From assembly GCF_004332155.1 (NCBI RefSeq), contig NZ_SJDV01000004.1, forward strand, positions 124,001 through 188,000: 64,000 bases of DNA, read 5' to 3'. Numbering within the stretch: the first letter of the stretch is position 1; each line of letters begins with the position of its first letter. Below the pieces are notes generated by a model that saw nothing but the letters and a program-made list of their open reading frames with translations, made no database searches and was not told the DNA's origin. Source of the DNA: Gramella sp. KN1008. GTDB lineage: Bacteria > Bacteroidota > Bacteroidia > Flavobacteriales > Flavobacteriaceae. Position numbers and translations under genes: made by a program. Below are positions 8,703 through 18,049 of this stretch, in pieces.

Positions 8703-9681
8703 GCTCGGTTTTTGGTTGCATGGAAATATGGAAAATTGCATCTCCCTGATAAACGATAGGGGATTCATTAACATTGATCACATAGCCTTCGCTGTTAGAT
8801 TTGATCTTATGCCTGAATTTTCCATAAGGGTCGGTAATGGTGGCAATGTATTCACCTTTCTCCACATGTTTCCCGCAGGGTACCTTAACATGAAGAAGTC
8901 CGCTATATTTTGCCCGAAGCCAGGAGCTGTTCTCGATGAGGACGGTTTCCATTTTTACATCAGGGTATTCGAACTTTGAATTGAGCATTTCAAGATGGCT
9001 TAGGATCCTCATCACACCTTCCACGCCGTACTGAGCGACCTCTTTGTTACTGTCGAGAGATTTTCCGCCCTCAAATAAAAGGACCGGGATACCAAGCTTG
9101 GAACAGGTTTCCCTGTAGGATTTAGTAATGGTCTTGGAATGTATGGTAAATGGCGCATTAAAGATGCGTGCGTATTTTATACTCTGCTCGTCTCCTTTTT
9201 TAATCCTTATCTGAGGAGCATTGAAACGCGCCGCTCCCCCGGTATGGAAATCAAGGCAAAAATCAGCAATGGGAAGGATCTTCTTTACGAACTGATAGGC
9301 GAACCTGCTGGCCAGGGAACCATGTTTGCTTCCCGGAAACACACGGTTTAGATCCCTTCCATCCGGAAATTCACGGGCCATATTTAAAAATCCGAAAATA
9401 TTGACGATGGGAATACAGATGATGGTTCCAATTTTCGGTTTATTGATACTCTTGGAAATGATCTGTCTTACGATCTCCACTCCGTTGATCTCATCTCCGT
9501 GGATTCCCGCGGTAAGTAAAACCACAGGGCCTGGTTTTTTTGAACGTTCAATGATAACGGGTACTTCTACAGAAGTAGTAGTATAGAGCTTGGCCATATT
9601 GAAATTGATGGTAGCTCCCTTTCCCGGAAGTACTTTTTCACCTAAAATCTCAAGAACATTGTTCTTGTCTATACGAGGCAT
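8692..9681 (-). CDS. Succinylglutamate desuccinylase/aspartoacylase-family zinc hydrolase
   Basis: M14-like zinc hydrolase of 329 residues. The zinc ligands are visible as H and E in AGIHGDEINGVE and a later His in DFHTGG; NxxR-type substrate contacts appear as FPDGRDLNRVFPG. The C-terminal ~90 residues form a lipoyl/biotinyl-like beta-barrel (VEKGEYIATITDPYG). The family removes acyl groups from N-acyl amino acids such as N-acetylaspartate or N-succinylglutamate. It starts 3 bp after rimK and overlaps the 5-FCL start, so it belongs to the rimB-rimK operon. An arginine-catabolic AstE role is unlikely because no other ast gene is present; a role in undoing or trimming RimK products is inferred. 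Confidence 0.9.
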   Translation of the reverse strand: MPRIDKNNVLEILGEKVLPGKGATINFNMAKLYTTTSVEVPVIIERSKKPGPVVLLTAGIHGDEINGVEIVRQIISKSINKPKIGTIICIPIVNIFGFLNMAREFPDGRDLNRVFPGSKHGSLASRFAYQFVKKILPIADFCLDFHTGGAARFNAPQIRIKKGDEQSIKYARIFNAPFTIHSKTITKSYRETCSKLGIPVLLFEGGKSLDSNKEVAQYGVEGVMRILSHLEMLNSKFEYPDVKMETVLIENSSWLRAKYSGLLHVKVPCGKHVEKGEYIATITDPYGKFRHKIKSNSEGYVINVNESPIVYQGDAIFHISMQPKTEHDA

Positions 9682-9684
9682 ATA

Positions 9685-10557
9685 CTACACGTTTCTTTCA
9701 ATATATCTTATGATGGTTTTAGCGATATCTTTCCCGGTTGCTTCTTCAATCCCTTCAAGACCGGGTGAGCTGTTCACTTCCAGGATAAGCGGGCCACGGC
9801 TGCTCTGAAGCATATCCACCCCGGCAACTCCCAGGGCCATGGCCTTCGCGGCTTTTATCGCCGCATTTTCCTCGTCATCGGTAAGCTGAATTACAGAAGC
9901 GGTTCCTCCACGGTGAAGGTTGGAACGGAATTCCCCTTCTTTTCCCTGTCTTTTCATTGCTCCCACTACCTGGCCATCTACAACAAAGGCACGAATATCA
10001 GCACCTCCGGCCTCCTTGATGAATTCCTGAACGATCACCCTTGCCTGTAAACCGTTAAAAGCTTCGATAACAGATTCGGCTGCATTCTGGGTTTCTGCCA
10101 GAACAACTCCCAGCCCCTGTGTGCCTTCAAGTAGTTTTATGATCACCGGGGCACCACCAACATGTTCTATAATTTCTTTTACATCTTTAGAGTAATTGGT
10201 GAAAACCGTTTTGGGAAGACCTAATCTTGCCCGGGACAGGATCTGAAGGCTTCTTAACTTGTCACGGCTTCTTACGAGTGCCTGTGATTCTGTAGTGGTA
10301 AAAGTTCCCATCATCTCGAACTGCCTTACCACGGCAGTTCCATAAAAAGTAATGGAGGCTCCGATCCTGGGGATCACCGCATCGGTATCTTCCAGGAAAT
10401 GACCTTTATAGTATATACAGGGATTTTTTTTCTCAATAATAAGGTCACACTTAATGGGATCTATCACTTCAACTTCATGATTTCTTTGCTTCGCAGCTTC
10501 CACAAGTCTACTGGTGGAATATAACCTGCTATTTCTTGACAGAATTCTTATCTTCAT
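9685..10557 (-). CDS. rimK: RimK-family ATP-grasp glutamate ligase
   Basis: 290 residues, collinear with E. coli Rim[10 protein letters not shown] at the N-terminus, [22 protein letters not shown], the ATP-grasp lysine loop [23 protein letters not shown], and the metal-binding [15 protein letters not shown] near the C-terminus. It lacks the short C-terminal tail of the E. coli protein. E. coli RimK adds glutamates to the C-terminus of ribosomal protein S6 and can make poly-alpha-glutamate. Its start lies 29 bp inside the rimB-like gene, so the two are translationally coupled. The target here is unproven. Confidence 0.95.
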   Translation of the reverse strand: MKIRILSRNSRLYSTSRLVEAAKQRNHEVEVIDPIKCDLIIEKKNPCIYYKGHFLEDTDAVIPRIGASITFYGTAVVRQFEMMGTFTTTESQALVRSRDKLRSLQILSRARLGLPKTVFTNYSKDVKEIIEHVGGAPVIIKLLEGTQGLGVVLAETQNAAESVIEAFNGLQARVIVQEFIKEAGGADIRAFVVDGQVVGAMKRQGKEGEFRSNLHRGGTASVIQLTDDEENAAIKAAKAMALGVAGVDMLQSSRGPLILEVNSSPGLEGIEEATGKDIAKTIIRYIERNV

Positions 10558-10978
10558 TTACCTTCTGATTATAGGACACATCTGTGAGTTCGGTATCCAC
10601 AATGAATTTTTTGGTTAAAAATTTCCGACCTATCAGCACTGGATATCTCATTTCCTGGCGATCTGATAGGGAAAGAGATATCTTGAATGTTTTACCGAAC
10701 AGGCGGATGTTCGATTGTACCTGGTACCTTTTCTGGATTATACCATTACTGCTTCTAACAAAAACGATATCATAGTCCTCAAAGATGATTTCCTTTCCGT
10801 CATACAAAGGATGTTCCTCATCGAGGAAGCTACAATGTATTTCGTTATCTTTTTCAATGATATTCTCGCAGTGAATAGAGGAAGTATATGCGCCGGTATC
10901 GATCTTAACGGCGATATCGTTAAGGTTTAAGGCAGGGAAATCTGCTTTGTCGAACCTACCAATCACGATCTTCTCCAT
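10529..10978 (-). CDS. RimB-like retropepsin-fold peptidase (Pfam Zn_protease / LysX-associated)
   Basis: 149 residues from ATG 10978 ([15 protein letters not shown]). The frame is open 30 codons further upstream, but that extension is hydrophobic and does not match the family. The signature is [12 protein letters not shown], a DTGA motif like that of aspartic proteases, followed by [12 protein letters not shown]. The family was named an ATP-dependent zinc protease but is now viewed as a single-lobed pepsin-like fold. It is regularly encoded next to rimK; in Pseudomonas RimB acts with RimK in S6 modification. It overlaps rimK by 29 bp and is the first gene of the operon. Confidence 0.87.
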   Translation of the reverse strand: MEKIVIGRFDKADFPALNLNDIAVKIDTGAYTSSIHCENIIEKDNEIHCSFLDEEHPLYDGKEIIFEDYDIVFVRSSNGIIQKRYQVQSNIRLFGKTFKISLSLSDRQEMRYPVLIGRKFLTKKFIVDTELTDVSYNQKVNEDKNSVKK

Positions 10979-11129
10979 AATGCAATATACTAAAAACCCT
11001 TCAAAAGTTATGTAGACGCAAAGTAAAGCAAAGATTGTGCATTTATTCAAAAGCTTTTTCAATATCATTAATTTTTTAATCCCGTCTTAAAAATTTATCA
11101 GGCTATCAATTATGTTTTAAATTTGAGTA

Positions 11130-12923
11130 ATGGAAAAACCTGCTCTGGAAGTTCAGTTAAAAACTCTGCCCAACAGCCCGGGGGTATATCAGTATTTTGA
11201 CAAGAACGGGAAGATACTTTATGTTGGGAAGGCTAAGAACCTCAAAAAAAGGGTTACCTCGTATTTTACAAAAAAGCATGACAGCCATCGCATTGGAGTG
11301 ATGGTGAAGAAGATACGTGAGATTAAGCATATTGTGGTGGCCTCAGAGACCGATGCGCTGCTTCTGGAAAATAACCTTATCAAAAAACATCAGCCGCGCT
11401 TTAACGTGATGCTGAAGGATGATAAGACCTATCCCTGGATATGTATAAAGAATGAAAGGTTTCCGCGCGTATTTCCAACCCGAAAACTTATAAAGGATGG
11501 CAGTGAATATTACGGTCCGTTTACAAGTTTTAAAACCGTAAATACTTTACTGGATCTCATCAAAGGACTTTATAAGCTGCGTACCTGCAATTATGATCTG
11601 GCTGAAGATAAGATCAGGAATGAGAAATATAAGGTGTGTCTTGAATATCATTTAGGTAATTGTGAAGGTCCGTGTGAGGCATTGCAGGCAGAAGAGGACT
11701 ACAATAAAAATATTGAAGCCATAAGGCAGATCGTAAAAGGAAATTTCAAGGATTCTCTGCAGCGATTCAGAAATCAGATGAAGGAGCATGCTGAAAGGAT
11801 GGAGTTTGAAGATGCCCAGCGAATCAAGAATAAGATAGATGTGCTGGAGAATTACCAGTCCAAATCTACGGTCGTAAACCCGAAGATTAATAATGTAGAT
11901 GTTTTCTCCATTGTTACAGATGAAGGCTATGGATACGTGAACTTCCTTCAGTTATCTCATGGCGCGATCATCCGTTCTCATACCATCGAAATGAAAAAGA
12001 AACTGGATGAGAGCGACAGGGAACTACTGGAACTTGCCATCATAGAGATAAGGCAAAGGTTCAATTCGAATTCAAAAGAGATCTATGTGCCATTCAAGGT
12101 AGATGCCGGCGAAGATCTGAAAGTAACAGTTCCAAAGCTTGGTGATAAAAAGAAGATCGTTGAACTGTCACAAAGGAATGCCAAATATTACCGCCAGGAG
12201 CGTTTCAAACAGATGAAGATAGTTGATCCGGACAGGCATGTGAACCGGGTAATGGCGCAGATGAAAGAAGATCTAAGGCTAAGTGAGGAACCGCGGTATA
12301 TAGAATGTTTTGATAATTCCAATATTCAGGGAAGTAATCCGGTTGCAGCCTGTGTGGTTTTTAAAAATGGCAAACCCAGTAAAAAAGATTATCGTAAATT
12401 TAATATCAAGACGGTTGAAGGGCCTAACGATTTTGCTTCTATGGAAGAAGTGGTTTTCAGAAGGTATCGAAGATTGCTGAACGAAGGAGAGGAGCTTCCT
12501 CAGCTTATTATCGTAGATGGAGGTAAAGGTCAGTTGTCAAGTGGAGTTAAAGCTTTGGAAACACTTGGTTTAAGAGGGAAGATTGCGATCATAGGGATAG
12601 CTAAGAGACTGGAAGAAATATTCTATCCTGAAGATCCGATACCTCTTTATTTGGATAAAAAATCAGAAACCCTGAAAATAATTCAGCAGCTTAGAAATGA
12701 GGCGCATAGATTCGGAATTACCTTTCATCGCAATAAAAGAAGTAAAACGGCGCTTAATACAGAGCTGGAAGGGATCCCGGGAATAGGAGAAAAGACCGTG
12801 GTGGAATTGCTTAAGCATTTCCGGTCATTAAAAAGAGTGAAGGAGGCCTCCCTGGAAGAGCTGTCCGAAGTTATAGGAGCTTCGAAAGCGGGTATTATTC
12901 ACAATCATTATCATACGGGTTAA
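11130..12923 (+). CDS. uvrC: UvrABC system protein C (excinuclease subunit C)
   Basis: 597 residues, the usual length. The N-terminal GIY-YIG nuclease (about residues 16-95: GVYQYF, LYVGKAKNLKKRV) makes the 3' incision. A UVR motif that binds UvrB lies near residues 215-240 (RMEFEDAQRIKNKI). The RNase H-like nuclease for the 5' incision starts near residue 390 (ECFDNSNIQGSNPVA) and includes LIIVDGGKGQLS near 460. Helix-hairpin-helix motifs close the protein (GIPGIGEKTVVELL near 547). The stop codon directly abuts the ATG of the next gene. It acts in nucleotide excision repair together with Mfd, encoded at 31929-35312. Confidence 0.97.
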   Translation: MEKPALEVQLKTLPNSPGVYQYFDKNGKILYVGKAKNLKKRVTSYFTKKHDSHRIGVMVKKIREIKHIVVASETDALLLENNLIKKHQPRFNVMLKDDKTYPWICIKNERFPRVFPTRKLIKDGSEYYGPFTSFKTVNTLLDLIKGLYKLRTCNYDLAEDKIRNEKYKVCLEYHLGNCEGPCEALQAEEDYNKNIEAIRQIVKGNFKDSLQRFRNQMKEHAERMEFEDAQRIKNKIDVLENYQSKSTVVNPKINNVDVFSIVTDEGYGYVNFLQLSHGAIIRSHTIEMKKKLDESDRELLELAIIEIRQRFNSNSKEIYVPFKVDAGEDLKVTVPKLGDKKKIVELSQRNAKYYRQERFKQMKIVDPDRHVNRVMAQMKEDLRLSEEPRYIECFDNSNIQGSNPVAACVVFKNGKPSKKDYRKFNIKTVEGPNDFASMEEVVFRRYRRLLNEGEELPQLIIVDGGKGQLSSGVKALETLGLRGKIAIIGIAKRLEEIFYPEDPIPLYLDKKSETLKIIQQLRNEAHRFGITFHRNKRSKTALNTELEGIPGIGEKTVVELLKHFRSLKRVKEASLEELSEVIGASKAGIIHNHYHTG

Positions 12924-15146
12924 ATGAGGAAATTTCTCCTTCTGTTATTCATAATCTTTAGCATGCCAGGATATACTCAATCTGATGATCCTAAGGTAGG
13001 GCTTGTGCTGAGTGGCGGGGGAGCAAAGGGTCTCGCGCATATAGGCGCACTGCAGATTCTGGAAGAAGCCGGAGTGCGTGTAGATTATATTGGCGGGACC
13101 AGTATGGGTGCCATAATTGGAGGTTTGTATGCTGCAGGATATTCGGCCAGTCAGCTTGATTCCATTTTTCATGCTACCAATTTCAATATTCTTATACAGG
13201 ACGATATTCCGCGAAGCGCAAAAACCTTCTATGAGAAGGAGGATACCGAAAAATATGCCCTCACCCTTCCTTTTGATGATTTTCATATAAGTTTTCCTTC
13301 AGCTCTGTCCAAAGGTCAGAACATTTACAATCTAATGTCTCGTCTTACTATGCATGTAAGTGATATTGAAGATTTTGAGAACCTGCCCATTCCTTTCTTC
13401 TGCATAGCCGCAGATATTGAAACCGGAGAAGAGGTGATAATTGATGAGGGCTCACTGGCCAAGGCAATTTCGGCCAGTGGTGCTATCCCATCATTGTTCA
13501 GTCCGGTTAAATTTGATGATAGGCTGCTTACAGATGGCGGAGTCGCCAATAATTATCCGGTGGAGGAGCTGCGAAGGAGAGGGGCGGAGATCATTATCGG
13601 TGTTGATGTACAGGACAGCCTGATTGCAAGGGAGGATCTGAAAAGTGTATTTGATATTCTTACGCAGATCAATAACTTCAATACCATTGCCGATATGAAA
13701 GTTAAAAGGCCACTTACTGATATCTATATTAAACCGGATATCTCTGCCTTTTCCATCCTGTCTTTCGATGAAGGCGAGGCTATAATCGATTCCGGCAGGG
13801 TAGCCACTAAAAGAAAGCTGGATGAGCTTAAAGATCTGGCTAAAGATCAGAAACCCCCTAGGAAATTCAATGTCCCCGAGATCGATAAATTTAATATTAG
13901 TGGACTTGTGCTGGAGGGTAATAGTGATTACCCGCGCTCCTATATCCTGGGAAAACTGAAACTTGATTATGATGAGCCTTATGACCTGGATGATCTTGGG
14001 ATAGGGATCAATAACCTGTCAGCCACCGGGAATTTCAACAGGATAAACTATCAACTCATCCCTAACGAGGAGCCGATGGATTATACCCTTGCGATGCAGA
14101 TAGAAGAAAGTGAGAATAAGACATTTCTAAGGCTGGGACTGCATTACGATGAGCTGTATCAAAGCGCCGCTCTTGTGAACCTTACCAGGAAAAGTTTGAT
14201 GTTCACTAATGATGTGGTCTCCCTGGATGTAATTGTTGGAGATAAGTTCAGGTATAATTTTGATTATTATCTGGACAAGGGATACTACTGGAGTATTGGC
14301 TTGAAATCCCGTTATAACAATTTTGAGAAGGACGTAAGTTTTGATCTTGCGAGGGAAAATGCCGGACTGGATGAAATTGGCGGGGTAAGGGAGATTGTTG
14401 TGGATTATAAGGATTTTACCAATCAGGTCTATGTGCAGACCCTGTTCAAGCAGGTGTTCCTATTTGGAATGGGTGCCGAACATAAATATCTTAATATAGC
14501 TTCTTCAACCATTAACAACCCCACTCCTCAGGGCAGTAATAATGTTTTTGAAGACAATCATTACTTCAGCACTTTTGGCTACCTGACCTATGATAGTTAC
14601 GATAATAAATACTTCCCCCGGAAAGGACTTTATTTTAACGGTGACTTCCATATTTACCTGCTGGCTTCTAATGATCAGCCCGATTTCGCAGAGTTTTCTA
14701 TAGCTAAGGGGGAGATTGGCTATGCTTTGCCTTTTTCAGACAGATTCGTAATGCGGGTTTCAACGGATACTGGTTTTAAGATAGGGAATGATAATATCAA
14801 TGTATTCGATTTCTTCCTTGGAGGTTATGGAAATAACCTTATCAATAATTTTGTTCCGTTTTATGGTTATGACTTCATTAGTCTTTCGGGAGACAGCTAT
14901 ATAAGGGGATTAGTAGAGCTTGATTATGAAGTATACCCTAATAATCATATCATAGCAAGCACTAATATGGCTAATGTTGAAAACCGGTTATATACTACCG
15001 GGAAGTGGTTCAGCTGGCCTGATTATTCGGGTTATGCGCTGGGTTATGGCCTGGATACTTTTCTAGGCCCTATGGAGGTGAAATACACCTATTCTCCTGA
15101 AGTTAAAGAGAGCTACTGGTTCTTTAGTCTTGGATTCTGGTTTTAA
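12924..15146 (+). CDS. Patatin-like phospholipase fused to POTRA and Omp85-type beta-barrel
   Basis: 740 residues with signal peptide MRKFLLLLFIIFSMPGYTQ. Residues ~25-305 are a patatin domain with the oxyanion loop GGGAKG, nucleophile Ser60 in GTSMG and Asp204 in DGGVANNYP, so the Ser-Asp dyad is complete. Residues ~325-395 resemble a POTRA domain (NISGLVLEGNSDYPRSYIL). The rest is an Omp85/TamA-like barrel with YFPRKGLYFNGDF, ending in a terminal Phe. This is the layout of type Vd (PlpD-like) autotransporters: the barrel sits in the outer membrane and the lipase faces periplasm or exterior. It begins immediately after the uvrC stop, with no spacer. Cleavage of phospholipids is expected from the family. 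Confidence 0.93.
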   Translation: MRKFLLLLFIIFSMPGYTQSDDPKVGLVLSGGGAKGLAHIGALQILEEAGVRVDYIGGTSMGAIIGGLYAAGYSASQLDSIFHATNFNILIQDDIPRSAKTFYEKEDTEKYALTLPFDDFHISFPSALSKGQNIYNLMSRLTMHVSDIEDFENLPIPFFCIAADIETGEEVIIDEGSLAKAISASGAIPSLFSPVKFDDRLLTDGGVANNYPVEELRRRGAEIIIGVDVQDSLIAREDLKSVFDILTQINNFNTIADMKVKRPLTDIYIKPDISAFSILSFDEGEAIIDSGRVATKRKLDELKDLAKDQKPPRKFNVPEIDKFNISGLVLEGNSDYPRSYILGKLKLDYDEPYDLDDLGIGINNLSATGNFNRINYQLIPNEEPMDYTLAMQIEESENKTFLRLGLHYDELYQSAALVNLTRKSLMFTNDVVSLDVIVGDKFRYNFDYYLDKGYYWSIGLKSRYNNFEKDVSFDLARENAGLDEIGGVREIVVDYKDFTNQVYVQTLFKQVFLFGMGAEHKYLNIASSTINNPTPQGSNNVFEDNHYFSTFGYLTYDSYDNKYFPRKGLYFNGDFHIYLLASNDQPDFAEFSIAKGEIGYALPFSDRFVMRVSTDTGFKIGNDNINVFDFFLGGYGNNLINNFVPFYGYDFISLSGDSYIRGLVELDYEVYPNNHIIASTNMANVENRLYTTGKWFSWPDYSGYALGYGLDTFLGPMEVKYTYSPEVKESYWFFSLGFWF

Positions 15147-15328
15147 CTCTTTTATCTTAATATTCTGAAATCAAAAGCTTTTCACGTTTCCTGCGGGGTT
15201 TTTAGACTTCATTTAAGAATAATTCGTCAAAATTTCATGATATTTGTAGAAATCGAAAAATAAAGTAGAAAAAATCGTAATCCTTCAAAAAAAAGTAAGT
15301 TTTTGAATGATTTTAAAATCCAGAAATT

Positions 15329-16498
15329 ATGCCTTTTTATCATAAGCTTGGCAAAATACCTCATAAGCGTCATACGGTGTTTAGAAAACCGGATGGCAGT
15401 CTTTATTATGAACAACTTTTTGGAACCATTGGCTTTGACGGGATGTCCTCAAATCTCTATCACGAGCATAGACCGACTCAGGTAAAGGAAATCAAGGGGA
15501 GTTATGATGCCACACCAAAAGTGACTGTAGAGAATAATATGAAATCTTACCGTTTCAGGGGATTTCAAATAACTCCGCACCCGGATTACCTGGAAAGTCG
15601 TAAGACGGTATTAACCAATTCAGATTGTGATATAATCCTGGCCTCTCCGCAGCAATCAACTGAAGATTATTTCTATAAGAATGCAGATTCTGATGAACTG
15701 ATCTTTATTCATAAAGGTACCGGGAAACTTAGAACCCATCTTGGAAATCTAGACTTTAAATATGGTGATTACCTGCTTATTCCAAGAGGGACTATTTATA
15801 AACTTGATTTTGATGATGAGGATAACAGACTCTTTATTGTAGAATCAAGAAGACCAATTTATACTCCGAAGAAATACAGGAATTGGTTCGGTCAGTTGCT
15901 TGAACATTCGCCTTTCTGTGAGCGTGATCTGCGTCAGCCATATGAGCTCGAAACTAATGACGAACGAGGAGATTTCCTTATAAAGATCAAGAAACAAGGG
16001 AAGATATTTGATATGGTCTATGCCACACATCCTTTTGATGTGGTGGGCTATGATGGCTATAATTATCCATACGCCTTCTCCATTCATGATTTTGAACCCA
16101 TAACTGGTAGAATTCACCAGCCACCACCGGTGCATCAGACTTTTGAGACCGACGCCTTTGTGGTTTGCAGTTTCTGCCCTCGTAAATATGATTATCACCC
16201 GGAAGCCATACCGGCACCATACAGTCATAGTAATATTGATAGTGATGAGGTGCTTTATTATGTGGATGGTGATTTTATGAGCCGTAATGATATCGAAGCA
16301 GGGCACATCTCGCTTCACCCGGCCGGAATACCTCATGGTCCTCATCCGGGAGCCGTTGAAAGAAGTATTGGGCAAACCGATACCGAAGAACTTGCGGTAA
16401 TGGTAGATACTTTTAAACCTTTGATGCTTACCGAAGAGGCGATGGAAATAGCCGATGATACATATTATAAATCATGGCTGGAAGAAGAAGATAAGTAA
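15329..16498 (+). CDS. hmgA: Homogentisate 1,2-dioxygenase
   Basis: It opens the aromatic ring of homogentisate to maleylacetoacetate, a central step of tyrosine and phenylalanine breakdown. The start MPFYHKLGKIPHKRHTVF and the next block YEQLFGTIGFDGMSS are typical of the bacterial family. The likely Fe(II) ligands are His300 and Glu307 in SHSNIDSDEVLYY and His336 in AGIPHGPHPG. Length (389) is normal for Bacteroidota. It is followed by hpd, so consecutive steps are encoded together. The 181 bp upstream contain no clear consensus promoter. Confidence 0.96.
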   Translation: MPFYHKLGKIPHKRHTVFRKPDGSLYYEQLFGTIGFDGMSSNLYHEHRPTQVKEIKGSYDATPKVTVENNMKSYRFRGFQITPHPDYLESRKTVLTNSDCDIILASPQQSTEDYFYKNADSDELIFIHKGTGKLRTHLGNLDFKYGDYLLIPRGTIYKLDFDDEDNRLFIVESRRPIYTPKKYRNWFGQLLEHSPFCERDLRQPYELETNDERGDFLIKIKKQGKIFDMVYATHPFDVVGYDGYNYPYAFSIHDFEPITGRIHQPPPVHQTFETDAFVVCSFCPRKYDYHPEAIPAPYSHSNIDSDEVLYYVDGDFMSRNDIEAGHISLHPAGIPHGPHPGAVERSIGQTDTEELAVMVDTFKPLMLTEEAMEIADDTYYKSWLEEEDK

Positions 16499-16607
16499 TA
16501 GTAAAAAGAAGATTTTTTAGCTCAGGAAGGTGGGCGAATTGGTAACTATGGAAATTCCAGACAAAAAGCTTTATCATTTCACCCGTTCAGAAAAAATTAA
16601 AAATATT

Positions 16608-17750
16608 ATGAGTACAGATAACACATCATTAAAATTAGAAAAAGTGGTTCCGGAAGCGGAGGATTTTTTACCGATTCTTGGAACGGACTTCGTAGAATTG
16701 TATGTAGGTAATGCCAAGCAGGCTGCGTATTATTATCAGCATGCCTGGGGCTTCCAGCCTGTTGCGTACGCGGGGCTTGAAACCGGGAAGAAGGATACGG
16801 TGTCTTATGTTCTTCAGCAGGGGAAGATTAGACTGGTCTTAACCTCTCCTCTGGAAAGAGATGGAGATATAAATGAACATATCAACAAACATGGAGACGG
16901 AGTAAAATTCGTTGCTTTATGGGTTGATGATGCCCGAAAAAGTTATGAGGAGACCACAAAAAGAGGAGCTAAATCTTATGTGGAACCCTATGAACTGGAA
17001 GATGATAATGGTAAGGCCGTGATATCGGGGATACATACCTATGGGGAGACGGTTCATCTCTTTGTGGAAAGGAATAAATACGAAGGTCCTTTTCTTCCAG
17101 GTTACAGGGCTTGGAATACCAAGGCTGAAACTAAAGATACCGGGCTGAAATTTATTGACCATATGGTTGGGAATGTAGGCTGGAACGAAATGAACAAATG
17201 GGTGGAATTCTATGCCAAGGTAATGGGATTTGCACAGCTTGTTTCCTTTGATGATAAGGATATTTCCACGGAGTATACTGCTCTTATGAGTAAGGTGATG
17301 AGCAACGGTAACGGCCGTATCAAGTTTCCTATCAACGAACCGGCAGAGGGGAAGAAAAAATCCCAGATCGAGGAATATATTGACTTCTACAATGGGGCAG
17401 GAGTGCAGCATATAGCCCTTGCCACGGATAATATCATAGAGACTGTAACTCAATTAAGGGATCGTGGAGTTGAATTCCTGTATGTACCCGAGACTTATTA
17501 TGATGATCTTTTAGACAGGGTTGGAGAGATTGATGAGGATCTTGAACCACTTAAGGAACTTGGAGTCCTTGTAGACAGGGATGATGAAGGCTATCTTTTA
17601 CAAATATTTACCAAACCTGTTTTGGACAGGCCAACCATGTTCTTTGAGATCATTCAGCGTAAAGGAGCTCAATCTTTTGGAAAAGGTAATTTTAAGGCCT
17701 TATTTGAAGCAATTGAAAGAGAGCAGGATTTGCGAGGTACTTTAAATTAA
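16608..17750 (+). CDS. hpd: 4-hydroxyphenylpyruvate dioxygenase
   Basis: It converts 4-hydroxyphenylpyruvate to homogentisate, the substrate of the upstream HmgA. The frame is open from 16530, but the family start is better at ATG 16608 (MSTDNTSLKLEKVV), giving 380 residues. Two VOC (glyoxalase-fold) repeats are visible. The Fe(II) ligands are His185 (FIDHMVGNV), His268 (GVQHIALATDN) and Glu347 (FFEIIQRKG). The C-terminal helix GKGNFKALFEAIEREQ is typical of true HPPDs. With HmgA it forms a tyrosine-catabolic unit; fumarylacetoacetase is not in the window. Confidence 0.96.
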   Translation: MSTDNTSLKLEKVVPEAEDFLPILGTDFVELYVGNAKQAAYYYQHAWGFQPVAYAGLETGKKDTVSYVLQQGKIRLVLTSPLERDGDINEHINKHGDGVKFVALWVDDARKSYEETTKRGAKSYVEPYELEDDNGKAVISGIHTYGETVHLFVERNKYEGPFLPGYRAWNTKAETKDTGLKFIDHMVGNVGWNEMNKWVEFYAKVMGFAQLVSFDDKDISTEYTALMSKVMSNGNGRIKFPINEPAEGKKKSQIEEYIDFYNGAGVQHIALATDNIIETVTQLRDRGVEFLYVPETYYDDLLDRVGEIDEDLEPLKELGVLVDRDDEGYLLQIFTKPVLDRPTMFFEIIQRKGAQSFGKGNFKALFEAIEREQDLRGTLN

Positions 17751-17832
17751 GATTAAAAAACTGCTAAAATTTAAACACTGAAAATAAATTTCTGATAATC
17801 ACGTAATTTTTTAGTTAAAGTTTATCTAAACA

Positions 17833-17863
17833 TTGCTGGCAAGGTAGAAATATCAGACTTTTG
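17833..17863 (+). promoter_or_regulatory. Putative Bacteroidota promoter upstream of a non-coding segment
   Basis: TTG at 17833-17835 is followed after 20 bp by GACTTTTG (17856-17863), one mismatch from TAnnTTTG, then CACCGC. Spacing and the trailing C match the better promoters at 43056-43086 and 59684-59714. It points into a region with no ORF that ends in a strong terminator. Confidence 0.4.
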
Positions 17864-17869
17864 CACCGC

Positions 17870-17974
17870 ATTTTTGGAGTGGTTACCAGGAATGATTTAA
17901 TTTTTTTCATAATTTAAGTTTTAGTTGGTTAATAAGACAAAAACCCCATCATTAATTTGATGGGGTTTTTTGTT
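17870..17974 (+). ncRNA. Candidate small RNA of about 105 nt
   Basis: Between hpd and the DUF3108 gene there is a promoter-like sequence (17833-17863) followed by ~75 nt of AT-rich non-coding sequence and a strong intrinsic terminator (17939-17974). The DUF3108 gene has its own promoter just after the terminator (17957-17986), so the transcript need not be a leader of that gene. The only start codon inside reads Met-Ile-stop. I do not recognise the sequence as 6S RNA, tmRNA or a riboswitch. The alternative is that the hairpin simply ends hmgA-hpd transcription. The 5' end is an estimate. Confidence 0.3.
17939..17974 (+). terminator. Strong intrinsic terminator
   Basis: Arms AAAAACCCCATCA (17939-17951) and TGATGGGGTTTTT (17958-17970) form a perfect 13-bp stem with a six-base loop TTAATT, followed by more T. 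It ends hmgA-hpd and/or the candidate small RNA. Confidence 0.85.
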
Positions 17975-17986
17975 TTAATACTTTTG
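17957..17986 (+). promoter_or_regulatory. Putative promoter of the DUF3108 gene
   Basis: TTG at 17957-17959, lying inside the terminator stem, is followed after 19 bp by a full-consensus TACTTTTG at 17979-17986. The DUF3108 start is at 18050, leaving a leader of about 55 nt. Confidence 0.5.
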
Positions 17987-18049
17987 GAATAGTAATTGTA
18001 ATTAGCGTACCAAGCCCTTAAAAATACCAGATAACTTAGGAAATAAAAC

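Noticed and set aside
8703..8774. Longer N-terminus for 5-formyl-THF cyclo-ligase
   Set aside because: The extra 24 codons lie inside the deacylase gene and do not match the family, which begins at the basic KTEIRKKYKR helix.
11118..11125. -7 element TAAATTTG before uvrC
   Set aside because: It ends only 4 bp before the ATG and has no TTG at the right spacing; the match is easily due to AT-rich sequence.
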